From Aricia agestis (taxonomy: Eukaryota; Arthropoda; Insecta; Lepidoptera; Lycaenidae): a stretch of 64,000 nucleotides of DNA. Where the stretch lies: positions 751,501 through 815,500 of the forward strand of contig NC_056419.1 of the NCBI RefSeq assembly GCF_905147365.1, read 5' to 3'. The notes below the pieces were generated by a model. The model was not told the origin of the DNA. It saw nothing but the letters and a program-made list of their open reading frames with translations, and did no database searches. A program made the translations under genes and the position numbers. Shown piece by piece: positions 51,994-63,647 of the stretch. Position 1 is the first letter of the stretch, and each line of letters starts with the position of its first letter.

Positions 51994-52767
51994 TTTAATA
52001 AAATATTTGATTGCGACGTCCAGTATCTGATACGTCGATGTCTATCGGCTATTAATTAGTCGCACCTGAGCACAGTTGGGAACATTCGGGGATCGGGAAT
52101 GCTGCTGCAATCTCTTGTCGTTTGAATATTACCATTGGATTGTACCGTTGTGATCTATTAAATGTTCGTATTGTCTTTGTCGTGTTTCTTGTTAGTTAAC
52201 AGCATAAAATATGATAATATTTTTAACAGTATACACTGAAATATAAGACGTGGTAAGGCGCGAAATGCATGCATAATGCCGAAACAAAATTGAAATGTCT
52301 AGCGTCATCGCGCTAATATCAATTTTATGTATCGTCGTGTCACTCTTCGTCTTGTTCTTGTGTTCGTTTTTGTGAGTATAGTTATAGGCCACTTTAAGTT
52401 TGCCGCCCCTATGTACGAACTCCGCCGCAGCCCCTAGGGTGCCATAGGAAGCTGTCGACTATAAGCCATGGCCTATACTGCCTACACATAAATCCAGAGC
52501 TGTTCTGGGCTAGTATTGGATATTGCTTAATTTTCTATTTTATTTACGTTAGTACTTAAGTTTTAAAGCACGCCACAAGCATAAAGTTATTTTAAGCTTT
52601 TCATTATGAAAACGTTCAGGTAATTAAATTCCGAACAGGTGGACGCGGCACCTAATAGGAGGTGTCTAGACGCGCCAGCTCATTATTTAATACCACTTAA
52701 ATAGCCTACGTGCATGCAGAACAGAGGTATGGAGAGCATAATAATAATAAAAATATCTATGGACGCT
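51994..52767. other. Intergenic, no gene seen
   Basis: No supported coding region. Short frames on both strands lack any recognised motif. Confidence 0.45.
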
Positions 52768-53028
52768 TAACACCACGTCAGTCTGGCCCCTTGCTAAATA
52801 CCTGAAGGACTTGTGTTACAGGTACCAGACAACGCAAATATATTTAATATTTTTATACTATACATATAATATTTAAGATTTTTTTTTATATTATGATACA
52901 CATATTTAATACACACCCATCATCAAGGAACTTTGAAAACTTTTTGTTCCGTCGGCGGGATTCGAACCCGTGACCCCCGGCTTGAGCTACCACCTGAGAG
53001 TCCACCAACTGGACCACAGAGGTCGTCT
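52768..53028 (-). mobile_element. tRNA-derived SINE, family 1 (minus)
   Basis: The minus strand reads GACCTCTGTGGTCCAGTTGG, CGGGTTCGAATCCCGCCGAC, AGTTCCTTGATGATGGGTGT and tail GTTGTCTGGTACCTGTAACA ... GGGGCCAGACTGACGTGG. B-box GGTTCGAATCC is intact. Confidence 0.8.
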
Positions 53029-53084
53029 AATTATCTTATTTACGTTGTTTGCGATAAGCGCGAGAGGCTGGTAAACTCAAACTC

Positions 53085-53200
53085 AAATTTTTTTATTCAG
53101 AATATTTTTTTTCAAATATTCTCTGAACGTCGATACTACGGTGCCTACCACCGGTTCGGGAACTAACCCGGCGAGAAGAACCGGCGTAAGAAACTCGCAG
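53085..53200 (-). mobile_element. LINE 3'-tail repeat (minus)
   Basis: The minus strand reads GCGAGTTTCTTACGCCGGTT, CTTCTCGCCGGG, TTCCCGAACCGGTGGTAGGC and a TTTGAATAAAAAAAT-type tail; same family as 40275-40440. Confidence 0.7.
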
Positions 53201-54263
53201 TAATACTGGCTTTACATTTTACTCTCTATGGTCTTAGCTCTAGGTTAAAAAGGACATAGGAATATTGTTTGCTAAGTAAAACCGCGCGGGGGACAATTAG
53301 TGCGGACCCGACGTCATCTAGTATTTATAAAATTAAACTCCGTTTAGTAAAAATAAAGTTAATGGACAAGATAATAATTTAAAAAAGGAGAATCCTGAAA
53401 ATTTACAGAAATGTTTATTAATTTACCATTTATTTATTTATTTCAGGCAACTAGGCCCATATTACAAATACCTTACAGACTAACATGATATTATGTCATT
53501 ATTATATACTTATAAATCTACACTTTGTCACATGTTGCCGGCGACGCGTCACGTGACACGCTTCGTTCCGGAGTCTCCCCCGGAACCTCCAGTAAACCAC
53601 ATCCATGGGCCCAGAACTCCTGCGCCTCGAAAGTGGACAGAAAATTCGTCACCACTCTCTTACTTGGTATAATTTTTGTTGCGATATTTCACCTCTACTC
53701 ATCTCCCTGTGCCGCGCGCGGTCACGCCATGTATCGCTGGCAGACGCTAAAAATTTTACAAGCCTTTAGAGAATAGCCATATTATACCACCAACAACGCC
53801 TTTATTACTTTATCATAAGGATCAAGTCTCGAATCCGAGAGGTATAATAACTCTAAACCGTATACAATTTATGGCTGAACCGAATTAGAACTAGCGACGA
53901 CTTTTAAATCACTTCACAATATCAGCATCGTTAAAAAGGGCACTAAATATATACTGCTCCAGAGTCTAGATAATGATGATGAAATTCCTGTCACGTTTAG
54001 TATAAGTTGTAAAGTATTATGAGCTTTTTGCCCAACTACCACGATGCCAAGCCCGCCCGAACTCCAAAGGGATAGGTAATTTTGACACTCTACCTATGCA
54101 ATTATCATTATCGCTCCTACTACTAAATTAAGATAGGTACTCGAATGGTGCTCTCACGGGAGCATTCACTTGTAATAATACGAGTATAATGTTACAAAGT
54201 CAAGCATTACATCAGTGAGGGAGGAGAACCGAGCATTACAATACGCTCCTTGTAATGATACAA
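53201..54263. other. Intergenic, no gene seen
   Basis: No supported feature. An 83-codon frame at 53525-53776 has no recognised domain. Confidence 0.45.
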
Positions 54264-54294
54264 TCTATACTAATATTATAAATGCGAAAGTATC

Positions 54295-54325
<31 letters not shown>

Positions 54326-54942
54326 CGCTTTCACGCCAAAACTACTGAACCGATTGTAATGAAATTTTGTACACAGATAGTCTTAAGCCTGAGAAAGGAC
54401 ATAGGCTACTTTTTAACTGGAAAAGGGGGTTGTAAGGGGGTGAAAATGCGTAAATTTGGTCAAATTAAGTTAGTTCCAAAAACTTGAAATAGATGGCACC
54501 AAGAGTGATCGTCCCTAGATCGTGCTATTGCTTGCTCATGCGTATTTCTATAAGAGGTGGTACCATGTTGAGTTAATATTTCGATTCTTTCGATTGATTG
54601 TTATACAAGTTATTAAATAACTCACGTACTAACATAGAAATCAGAAACAACAGTCTACCAATAATAAATACTAAATAGTTTATGGCCTACGGGTATTGGC
54701 TATTGGGCAAAGCTAAAGTTGTGTAATGCATTATGCAGCTAAGTTGTGTAACGCTAAATAAGCTTTAAAAGGTATAAAAAAGTTTAATTTAAAAAAATCA
54801 TATTATGTGCACACTACACGGCTGTTTTGGGTATTTTGATTTAAGGGGTACCAGGGTTTTAAAAAGCTTTTGACACCAATTTTATTGACACCGCGCGCTA
54901 TAAACTGAAGTCCACGCGGACGAAGTCGCGGGCAACAGCTAG
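54264..54942 (+). mobile_element. Non-autonomous Helitron (second copy)
   Basis: TCTATACTAATATTATAAAT at the 5' end and GCGGACGAAGTCGCGGGCAA then CAGCTAG at the 3' end, between A (54263) and T (54943). It aligns along its length with 501-1138: CCAAAACTACTGAACCGATT, AGCCTGAGAAAGGACATAGG, ATTATGTGCACACTACACGG. A TGTC microsatellite (54298-54325) follows the 5' end. Confidence 0.88.
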
Positions 54943-55004
54943 TGTGTAATATTTTGATAAAACTCGTAGTTAATATCAATTCAACGTGACAGCGAAGTCA
55001 GCTT

Positions 55005-55995
55005 GCTATGGAAAGCGCAAAGTCGAATCTATAATGTTACATTACACGCGAATGCTCGTCATTCAGGGAGGCAGTACTGTAATGTAATACTCAAAGTCGA
55101 ATTTATAATGTTACATTACACGCGAATGCTCGTCAGTCACGGAGGTAGTACTGTAATGTAATACTCAAAGTCGAATCTATAATGTTACATTACACGCGAA
55201 TGCTCGTCATTCAGGGAGGCAATACTGTAATGTAATACTCAAAGTCGAATCTATAATGTTACATTACACGCGAATGCTCGTCATTCAGGGAGGCAATACT
55301 GTAATGTAATACTCAAAGTCGAATCTATAATGTTACATTACACGCGAATGCTCGTCAGTCACGGAGGTAGTACTGTAATGTAATACTCAAAGTCGAATCT
55401 ATAATGTTACATTACACGCGAATGCTCGTCATTCAGGGAGGCAATACTGTAATGTAATACTCAAAGTCGAATCTATAATGTTACATTACACGCGAATGCT
55501 CGTCATTCAGGGAGGCAATACTGTAATGTAATACTCAAAGTCGAATCTATAATGTTACATTACACGCGAATGCTCGTCAGTCACGGAGGTAGTACTGTAA
55601 TGTAATACTCAAAGTCGAATCTATAATGTTACATTACACGCGAATGCTCGTCATTCAGGGAGGCAGTACTGTAATGTAATACTCAAAGTCGAATCTATAA
55701 TGTTACATTACACGCGAATGCTCGTCATTCAGGGAGGCAGTACTGTAATGTAATACTCAAAGTCGAATCTATAATGTTACATTACACGCGAATGCTCGTC
55801 AGTCATGGAGGTAGTAAGTACTGTAATGTTAATACTCAAAGTCGAATCTATAATGTTACATTACACGCGAATGCTCGTCAGCTGTAATGTAATACTCAAA
55901 GTCGAATCTATAATGTTACATTACACGCGAATGCTCGTCAGTCAGGGAGGCAGTACTGTAATGTTATACTCAAAGTCGAATCTATAATGTTACAT
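55005..55995. repeat. 74-bp tandem array with internal inverted repeat
   Basis: GTCGAAT recurs at 55022, 55096, 55170, 55244, 55318, 55392, 55466, 55540, 55614, 55688 and 55762, exactly every 74 bp, with irregular units at about 55838, 55897 and 55975. Each unit contains AATGTTACATTACACGCG and, at its other end, TACTGTAATGTAATACTC, so TTACATTACA and TGTAATGTAA can pair. Two unit types alternate (CATTCAGGGAGGCA and CAGTCACGGAGGTA) in the order A B A A B A A B A A B, a three-unit, 222-bp period. No coding value. Confidence 0.9.
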
Positions 55996-56563
55996 TTATG
56001 AATGTGAATGATCCCGGTGAGAGAGCACCTTTAAGTTTTAATTTCAAAAAACAAAAAATTATTACAGTTCACGAGTAATACCTAAACAAATTTCAAACGA
56101 AGTCACTGACAACGACTAGTATATAAAATAAATATGAAATGTCAGTATTAATGATATTTCAGTCCTAAGTTATGAATTAAATTGTATTTGTGACAAACTT
56201 GTAGATCGAGCTGGCGAAGGGTCGAGAGGACCAACTTTGTACTTTCATGATCAAAGCCAACCCCTGAAAGCCTTCAAATCTGAATATTAAGTTATTAGTA
56301 CATTCAATAGACATGGTAACAAAAGTCACTCTAAATAAGATAATTTGAGTTTTGCAGTACAATATTTTAATGTACTTAATATAAAGTAACGTCACAGAAT
56401 ATATTTATGGTAACGTTAAGGTTGGGTTGCACCAGAGGCGTGGTTAAAGTTATGGTTATAGTTAAATATGGTGTCCTTTAGCTTTAACTTTAACCGGAGA
56501 AATTCACAGATGTCTGTTGCGTTTATTTTTTTTATTGAAGCTACAGGTAACGGGATTTGGGGT

Positions 56564-56975
56564 ATAATTATTATTTTTAACAAAAAATTAAAACCGACTT
56601 CCAAGGTAAAAACAATAACATCCTTATACCTAATATTATGAACTAAAAAGTATTAAATAATATTTCTTATCTAATAGTGCCTTTTTTCCGAATTCGGCTA
56701 AACCTCAACTATATTTTCTGTACTCAATCTTCATCATTTTGAAGTCGGTACCAGATAGCTGAATCTTCAATTCTCTGACAGAAAATTTGAAACTTTTGGA
56801 ACTGGCACCGACTTCAAAATTATGAAGATTGAGTACAGAAATAGTTGAGGTTTAGCCGAATTCGGAAAAAGGCACTATAAGAAAATTTATTTAATACTTT
56901 TTAGTTCATATTATAAGGATGTTATTGTTTTTACCTTGGAAGTCGGTTTTAATTTTTTGTTAAAAATAATAATTT
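56564..56975. mobile_element. Long foldback element (GAACTAAAAAGTATTAAATA family), copy 2
   Basis: Near-perfect arms of about 180 bp: TTATTTTTAACAAAAAATTA, AAACCGACTTCCAAGGTAAA, CCGAATTCGGCTAAACCTCA, GTACTCAATCTTCATCATTT on the left, mirrored at the right by AAATTATGAAGATTGAGTAC, TGAGGTTTAGCCGAATTCGG, TTTACCTTGGAAGTCGGTTT and TAATTTTTTGTTAAAAATAA. The high arm identity suggests recent origin or gene conversion. Confidence 0.85.
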
Positions 56976-57600
56976 CACTCTTTTCAGTTACCTAGTAAAC
57001 CATCGCGTATATTTAATATTCTACGTATCTTAATTCTTATTACAATTTGTTAAGAGTCATTACAATTTGTCACACGTGCTCACAAATATCAGGTAGATAA
57101 TTTTAAACAATACATTTTAAAAAAATCGAAGTGAACAGTAAACATGTGCTAGCCGCTAGGCAATTATTGTACTATTATAGGTATAGGTAACTTGCATAGG
57201 AATTCGGTCTGTATATGTATCAAAATCGTGTAAATATAAACCGTATAAACGAAGTATTTTTTATACTAATTGCGATTGTGTTTCTTATTCCTATTACGAT
57301 GTAGATTAGCTATGTATGTCCACACTGTGCACTTTCATCTTCAATTTTCGTCATCTTCTTTCATTCAACTTTCGTATTGGCGCATTCATTAATTGAATGC
57401 GTCAAAGAACGCAACGCCAACATTGTAATTTTTTTTTGTTCAGTTGAAAAGTCTATCAGCTTATTGTAACATGTGCGACGAGAACATTTTACATTTTTCA
57501 AATGTTTGCCTTGCTTGTGCGTGCTCTGGAGTAAAGGTTGAATTAGTAACTAATGTTCAATTTTGTGGTACTTGAAATATGTATGTATTTTGAAACAACA
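56976..57600. other. Intergenic, no gene seen
   Basis: AT-rich. There is an inverted motif CGCATTCATTAATTGAATGCG near 57381-57401. No coding sequence. Confidence 0.5.
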
Positions 57601-58465
57601 TCTATACTTAATATTATAAAGCGGAAGAGTTTGTTAGTTTGTTTGTTTGTTTGAACGCGCTAATCTCAGAAACTACTGGTCCGATTTGAAAAATTCTTTC
57701 AGTGTTAGATAGCCTATTTATTGAGGAAGGCTATAGGCTATATTTTATCACGCTAATACTAATGGGAGCGAAGAAATAGAGGAAAGTGTGGAAAAAACGG
57801 GGGGAAATTATTTGAAAGAGCTTATTTGAACGCTCTAATCTCAGGAACTACTGGTCTGATTTGAAAAATTCTTTCAGTGTTAGATAGCCTATTTATCGAG
57901 GAAGGGTATAGGCTATATTTTGTTGCGCTAAGGCTAATAAGAGAGAAGAAATAGAGGAAAGTGTGGAAAAAACGGTAGAAATTATTCGAAATGGCTTATT
58001 TGAACGCGATAATCTCAGGAACTAGGTCTGATTTGAAAAATTCTTTCAGTGTTAGATAGCCCATTCATCGAGAAAGGCTATAGGATTTATTTTATCAAGC
58101 TAAGACTAATGAGAGCGAAAAAATAAACAAAAATGTGGAAAAAATTGGGGAAATTATTTGAAAGAGCTTATTTGAACGCGCTAATCTCAGGAACTACTGG
58201 TCCGATTTGAAAAATTCTTTAAGTGCTAGATAGCCCATTTATCGAGAAAGGCTATAGGCACTAATAGGAGCGAAGAAATAGAGGAAAATGTGGAAAAAAA
58301 ACAGGGCAAATTATTTGAAAGGGCTTATCTCACGAACTACTGGAGCAGTTTTTCTGTTATTTGGCACAGGTAAGAAGTAGACCACGTGAAGGATCATAGG
58401 CTATTTTTTGTGGTCTAATTTTTCTGTGAAATATCTTATTTACGCGGGCGAAGCTGCGCGGAACG
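57601..58465 (+). mobile_element. Helitron-like element with four internal tandem repeats
   Basis: The 5' end is TCTATACTTAATATTATAAA and the 3' end is near a hairpin-type CGCGGGCGAAGCTGCGCGG. The interior repeats a 160-185 bp block four times: CTAATCTCAGAAACTACTGG, TCCGATTTGAAAAATTCTTT, CAGTGTTAGATAGCC, GAGGAAAGTGTGGAAAAAAC, AAATTATTTGAAAGAGCTTA, starting near 57660, 57835, 58010 and 58180. The repeats are diverged and one lacks an ACTACTGG octamer. Confidence 0.65.
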
Positions 58466-59520
58466 TTATATTTCGCGTGGTCACGACATCACGCGTTAAC
58501 GGCTGGACCCATTTTGCTGAAATTTGGTATAAAGATACTTTGAGTCCCGAAAAAAAAACATAGGATACATTTTGTCCCGGAAAAAATACTGTTTACTTAA
58601 TCTTTAATCATAAAAGTATATTGTGAACAATATAAGTACTTTTATGATTTGCCTGTAAACTATTCAATCTATTTTTATGGAATTTGGTATGGAGATACTT
58701 TGAGTCTCGAGAAAGGACAAGGAATACTAATATATTGGTGCAACCCAAACCCAACCTTAATGTTTTGTAAGAGCACCTAAGAATATTTTATGTATTATGT
58801 AACTAAGAATATCTAGTAATTTATTTAGTCTTAAGAGAAAAGTAAGAATAAAAGTTTTAAAAATATTATCTGCCTTTTCGCCAGTAGCTTGCATCCCAAA
58901 CTATATTGACACAAGTCGTAAAAAAGTTGCGGACTGCGGTCAAGACACGTGAATGTTGTTCATTAGTTAACATTGTTCATTATTTAAATTTTAATGGAAA
59001 TTTAAAAAATTAATGTCTTTACGTTGCATGTAGAAGGAAAACAAGTTGGTTCGGAGAGGCAAAATTGTTAGGCCTGGCCCAACCGTTGAGAAAATTATTA
59101 TTATGTTGGTCGAAACCGGCATACGATTTTCTGAACGGCTTAATTTAGGGATGTGGTGAGCTAAAGCGAGAAACATTTTGGTTTACTTTTAATTAGTCCA
59201 TTTTTTCTATAATACGACTGTCATTATCACAATTCAGCAAGCGTTAGTTGCCATCTATGAGAAGCATCTTGAAGTACAAGCTTATTGTGCAACTCCCTTG
59301 TCAAAATGTTTCGAGAATCAGTTCATAGATGTCGCTTTCCCACCAACGATTTAGCGCCATCTATTATAGGGTGGCGGAAACTCGTCGAAACAGCGAAATC
59401 GAGCACTAGCACATAAATATTTTAGAACCCTTGCTGCTACGTCTTAACTAAAGGATATTTTGTTACTATATTTCTTTTGTAGATGTCACTTTTGCTTGTT
59501 ATTAATTATTAATTTCTAAG
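58466..59520. other. Intergenic with Helitron-type fragment
   Basis: 58480-58730 holds partial copies of the CATTTTGCTGAAATTTGGTA / AAGATACTTTGAGTCCCGA repeat. Nothing coding is supported in the rest. Confidence 0.45.
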
Positions 59521-59699
59521 TACCATCGAGGAAATTGATTCCTAGGCAGTTGACAGACCAACGTCATTTGGTCGAATCATGTCAATTCAATGTTTATAAA
59601 TAACTTAATAATTATTGGGTTCTGTCCGCTGGATTTGACGTATAGCGACCAAACTACGTAGGTCCCCCATCTGCATAGGAATCAACTTCTCTGATAGCA
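59521..59699. mobile_element. TIR MITE, GTACCATCGAGGAAATTGATT family, copy 3
   Basis: TACCATCGAGGAAATTGATT at left, GGAATCAACTTCTCTGATAG at right; interior TTGACAGACCAACGTCATTTG and GACGTATAGCGACCAAACTA. Confidence 0.78.
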
Positions 59700-60013
59700 C
59701 ATAGTATGATAATATAGGACATTTTTCGAGTAAGTACCTGAAATTTCAGAACGAGAAACTTAAATACAGAGTGTAACCTGATACAGAGTGTAACAAAACA
59801 AAGTGAAAATACTTTAGGGTGTATAGTATACTTATTAGTCCCTTGTGAAGAGTTCACTGTGAAAGTAGCAACGCTGAACGAGCAAATTTTTTGTGGTCTA
59901 CATTCCAAGACAAGTGCTCTAGCGTTCATGACTTTGGTTTTGCCCATACAAAAATTAACTAGATAAGAGGTACCCACACACACCAAAGGGTTATAATTTC
60001 GTTTTGTTACACG

Positions 60014-60342
60014 TCCTAAGGCCCGATACGACCAAACTTGAAGTTACACGAGTATAACTATCATGAGAATAATTTTACTCCTTTAATTTACTCTAGGGTA
60101 TTATCGTTTGCATTTTACCAAGTTACTCAAAGAGTATGAAATAAAATGTCAATTATAGTTCACAAATTCACAATGACACCGACCATGACAGTTGAACCCT
60201 GTTGTGCAACTATTCTCAGTTTAATATTTACTCCACCAAAATAGCCCGTGTAAATATTTACTCCCGTGTAATTACCTCATTCTTGGAGACAGTTATACTC
60301 GAGTAAAATTTTACTCCAGTTTGGTCGAATCCGCCCTAAGAT
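60014..60342. mobile_element. TIR element (CCTAAGGCCCGATACGACC)
   Basis: The left end CCTAAGGCCCGATACGACCA pairs imperfectly with the right end TTTGGTCGAATCCGCCCTAAG. Both subterminal parts are rich in ACTCGAGTA/TTTTACTCC motifs. Right next to it (60345-60400) is a second hairpin, GATATCTTATATCTC...GATATAAGATATC. Confidence 0.65.
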
Positions 60343-60930
60343 TGATATCTTATATCTCGTTTAAAGATATAAGATATCAATCTTATATTTTTAAACGACC
60401 AATTCTCAAAAATATAATTGGAATCTCGGAATCGGCTAAAACGATTTTCATGAAATTTAGTATATAGGGGGTTTCGGGGGCGATAAATCGATCTAGCTAG
60501 GAATCATTTCTAGAAAATGTCATTTTATTCGTGTTTTATCGTATACGTATTCGTGTGTGTATTAAAAGTATAACATACGTCTAATAATATACAGTATTAT
60601 AATTGTAAATTCGGAAGTGTTTCATCCATCCGACTGTTATATTAAAATATCAAGTTGTTTTATATTTTCAAAATAAACACACACGGATATTACAACATTG
60701 ACTCCAATATCCTGTGCAGGGTTAGGTGGGGGTAAGTTTGACCCCCGGCGACTCATTAGAGGCACGTGCGCTAGACTAATGTTTATATCAGAAGATCCGC
60801 CGCCAGCGTAGGGTTACTGTAATTGGCTTTGACATGATGGGGCCCATAAGTCCCATATCATCAAAATAATAATCTCATAATGTACCTGTGAGCTAATAAT
60901 GTTAATTGTGTCTTATGATTTTATTGAAAA
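60343..60930. other. Intergenic, no gene seen
   Basis: No supported features beyond the hairpin at 60345-60390 and repeat-like CGATTTTCATGAAATTTAGTA. Confidence 0.45.
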
Positions 60931-60939
60931 AAAAATGAT

Positions 60940-61068
60940 TCTTAGTAATTGTTTATCTATTGAAAATATGATGAAAATCCACTGATATTGTAAATATTTT
61001 GTATTTATAATATCAGTGGATTTTCATCATATTTTCAATTGATAAACAATTAATTCTTTATCTATTGA
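60940..61068. repeat. AT-rich perfect-looking inverted repeat
   Basis: AATTGTTTATCTATTGAAAA and TATGATGAAAATCCACTGAT are mirrored by ATCAGTGGATTTTCATCATA and TTTTCAATTGATAAACAATT around TTGTAAATATTTTGTATTTATA; arms of about 54 bp. Confidence 0.85.
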
Positions 61069-61747
61069 GTATATTCAATAGAGCGCCTATCAGTCGGTCT
61101 ATTTGTCGCGCGGGGAGCGCACTTTATTTGGGAGTCAAAATAATCGCATTTGTTATCCCAGGACTCATAGTAGCTCCGTACTATTATTTTATTGCTACAG
61201 CGTTTTAATAACTAGAAGAGGTTATAAGCAGATAGAGACACTTTTGCTCTTATAATGTTTTATGAAAAATGATGTAACCAAATCACAAATATACTTAACA
61301 AAATATTTTAAGCTGTATCATAAATTATTATGGCTCCCATTTCTCATTTCTGAGTTAAATATTCTAAACGCATCGCGAGAATTTCTCAACTAGATTTATT
61401 TCTATGATATATCTCAGCAACTACCATGAAAGATCGGTGTAGTTTTATACGTGGGTCTTTCGGGCCCGACGTGTCCCGAGAGAGGCCTGCCGGGCCCGCA
61501 TGAGCTATGGCAGGGTTAAGTCGGCCATATTGAGTCGCTGTGGTAACTTATTGTTTTATGTTCCTGAAAATTGCGATGTTTTAGGCGCCGTAACCCTCGA
61601 AATTCGTAAAACATCGGAATGTTTATTCAGGTAAGTTATATGAAATACTTATTACTTATTAATATTACTATTTATTAAAAAATTTGTAATATTAATGCAA
61701 CATTGAAAATAATACAATAATGATTTCTTAGGTTTACGCGAGTATCA

Positions 61748-62136
61748 CTCATTATATTACAAGGTTCAAACACTTACGGATTCTGTCGCGGAGCACTTTT
61801 ATTCATCCCGACGGCTACTTTACAGCGGCCGTGGTCACGGGTGGACTGAGGTGACAGGCGTCCAATTTATTTAAGTTCTTCAACTACCCGAAGATTCATC
61901 AATTTTTACGAACTTTAACGAACTTACAGTGTCACTGTAAGTTCGTTCTGCGTAGATCGGAACGCAAACAAAAATTGATGAATCTTCGGGTAGTTGAAGA
62001 ACTTCAATAAATTGGACGCCTGTCACCTCAGTCCACCCGTGACCACGGCCGCTGTAAAGTAGCCGAAACGTCGGGATGAATAAAAGTGTTCCGCGACAGA
62101 ATCCGTAAGTGTTTGAACCTTGTAATATAATGAATA
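61748..62136. mobile_element. Long foldback element with about 180-bp arms
   Basis: The left arm TCATTATATTACAAGGTTCA, AACACTTACGGATTCTGTCG, CCACCCGT-type GTCACGGGTGGACTGAGGTG and AACTACCCGAAGATTCATCA is mirrored by TGATGAATCTTCGGGTAGTT, CACCTCAGTCCACCCGTGAC, CGACAGAATCCGTAAGTGTT and TGAACCTTGTAATATAATGA. Centre: CGAACTTACAGTGTCACTGT, followed by AAGTTCG, itself a small perfect palindrome. Near-identical arms. Confidence 0.88.
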
Positions 62137-62244
62137 ATACAATAAATAAGAAAAATAAAGGTACTTATTGTTTGGTTTATTATACCGGTATCAGTGACGC
62201 TGGATCGTTTTATTGAAAGGCCGATGGAGCAAATAGTGCCACAG

Positions 62245-62347
62245 AGAAGCCACACGGGTGCGGCGCGGCGCCGCACCCGTGTGGCGTTATATATAAAACC
62301 AATGATATTATGCCACACGGTGCGGTGCGGCGCCGTACCGCACCGCT
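62245..62347. repeat. GC-rich palindromic repeat (GGTGCGGCGC)
   Basis: GAAGCCACACGGGTGCGGCG followed by CGGCGCCGCACCCGTGTGGC is a near-perfect palindrome, and GCCACACGGTGCGGTGCGGC then GCCGTACCGCACCGCTTCTC forms a second related one 30 bp later. Probably the two ends of a short MITE with GAAGC...GCTTC edges. Confidence 0.7.
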
Positions 62348-63387
62348 TCTCCCTAACTTTAGCCATTTTTGCGGGAAAATGTACTCGATCCCGGGAAAAT
62401 CTAAAAAAAAGTATACCTGGCATTAATTAATATGGAGCTTGTTATTACTGTAAGTCTGCCGAACACTCGCTCTGAGTGTAAGTAATAAGTATTATCACAG
62501 TTTTTTTTTCTTGACCACTCAACTAAAAAAACTCCAGGGTGTGATGTTGGTCAACCCGTCACGACTCATGGGGTACCGCTGACACCACCTTTGTAAAACA
62601 TTACCGGCTAATGTAAACACTTCATTTCACGCTACATTAGACCCCACCTGCCTGTATTACCCCATACACATTTTTCGATCAAAAACGATCGAATTCCCAT
62701 TATTTTACGTGTTGTTCAATTAAGTTTTTGATTATAATACAAGTTTTAGACCCTATACGACGTCGAAAATGTTGACATGTCCAAGTAAAAGTTAAAAATG
62801 GCTCACATAGTAAAATATAACTAATAACAGAATGAAACTTAAAAAAAAAACTAATATTAAAAGCGAGAAAGTATGTCGGTCAGTTTTATAACGTGTCTGT
62901 TACTTTTTCAAATTTTAGATGGACTTGAATAGTTCTGCCGCCTAGTCTTTTATCAAGACACAGTACATTATTATAACTATCCCATGATAATCAGTTCGTT
63001 GGTTTACGCACGATGATGTAACATACAGATAGACATATTTTGAGAAACAGATCACTATTCAAACTTTAAAAGTGGCTTTTTAATACAGGCTTAATGATGA
63101 TGAATGCATTTCGTTTTAACTTTTATCGCACACTTCGATCGTAAACTCGTATTGGTTGTTAAACTTTATAAAATATAGGATGCCGACAAAACGATTAAAC
63201 CAACATTATGTCAACATTGCTTATTTTATGGACCATCAAAATAATGTTCACAATAGAAGATGATTCAGGAGTCAGGAGAGATATTGAACATACAAAATGG
63301 TGCCTGCAACTCCGTTGCACTTAAATTCGTATATCGCGCGGAAAAAGTACATTTTCCGGGATAAAAAGTAATATAAATAATATTATA
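62348..63387. other. Intergenic, no gene seen
   Basis: AT-rich with no supported coding or mobile feature. Confidence 0.45.
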
Positions 63388-63480
63388 TATAATGGATGCT
63401 TCACACCACGTAAGTCTGGCCCCTTGCTAAGTACCTGAAGGACTTGTAACGTGTTACAGGTACCAGACAACGGATATAAT
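63388..63480 (-). mobile_element. SINE family 1 tail fragment
   Basis: The minus strand ends with CCGTTGTCTGGTACCTGTAA ... GGGGCCAGACTTACGTGGTG, the 3' tail of the SINE seen whole at 46829-47085; the tRNA head is missing. Confidence 0.7.
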
Positions 63481-63647
63481 ATTATCATATTAAATGTCCT
63501 TTTCCAAGACTCAAAGTATCACTATTCAGCAATATCGGTTCAGCGGTGTGGGCGTGAAGAGATAACAGACAGACAGACATACTTTTGTATTTAAAATATA
63601 AGTACCTATGGTTTACGATATACTTACGGTATAGTATAGTATATTGA

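Noticed and set aside
55022..55995. CRISPR-like array at the 74-bp repeats
   Set aside because: Units are directly joined with no variable spacers; it is a satellite.
59654..59986. 110-codon minus-strand frame
   Set aside because: It overlaps the end of a MITE and shows no recognised motif.
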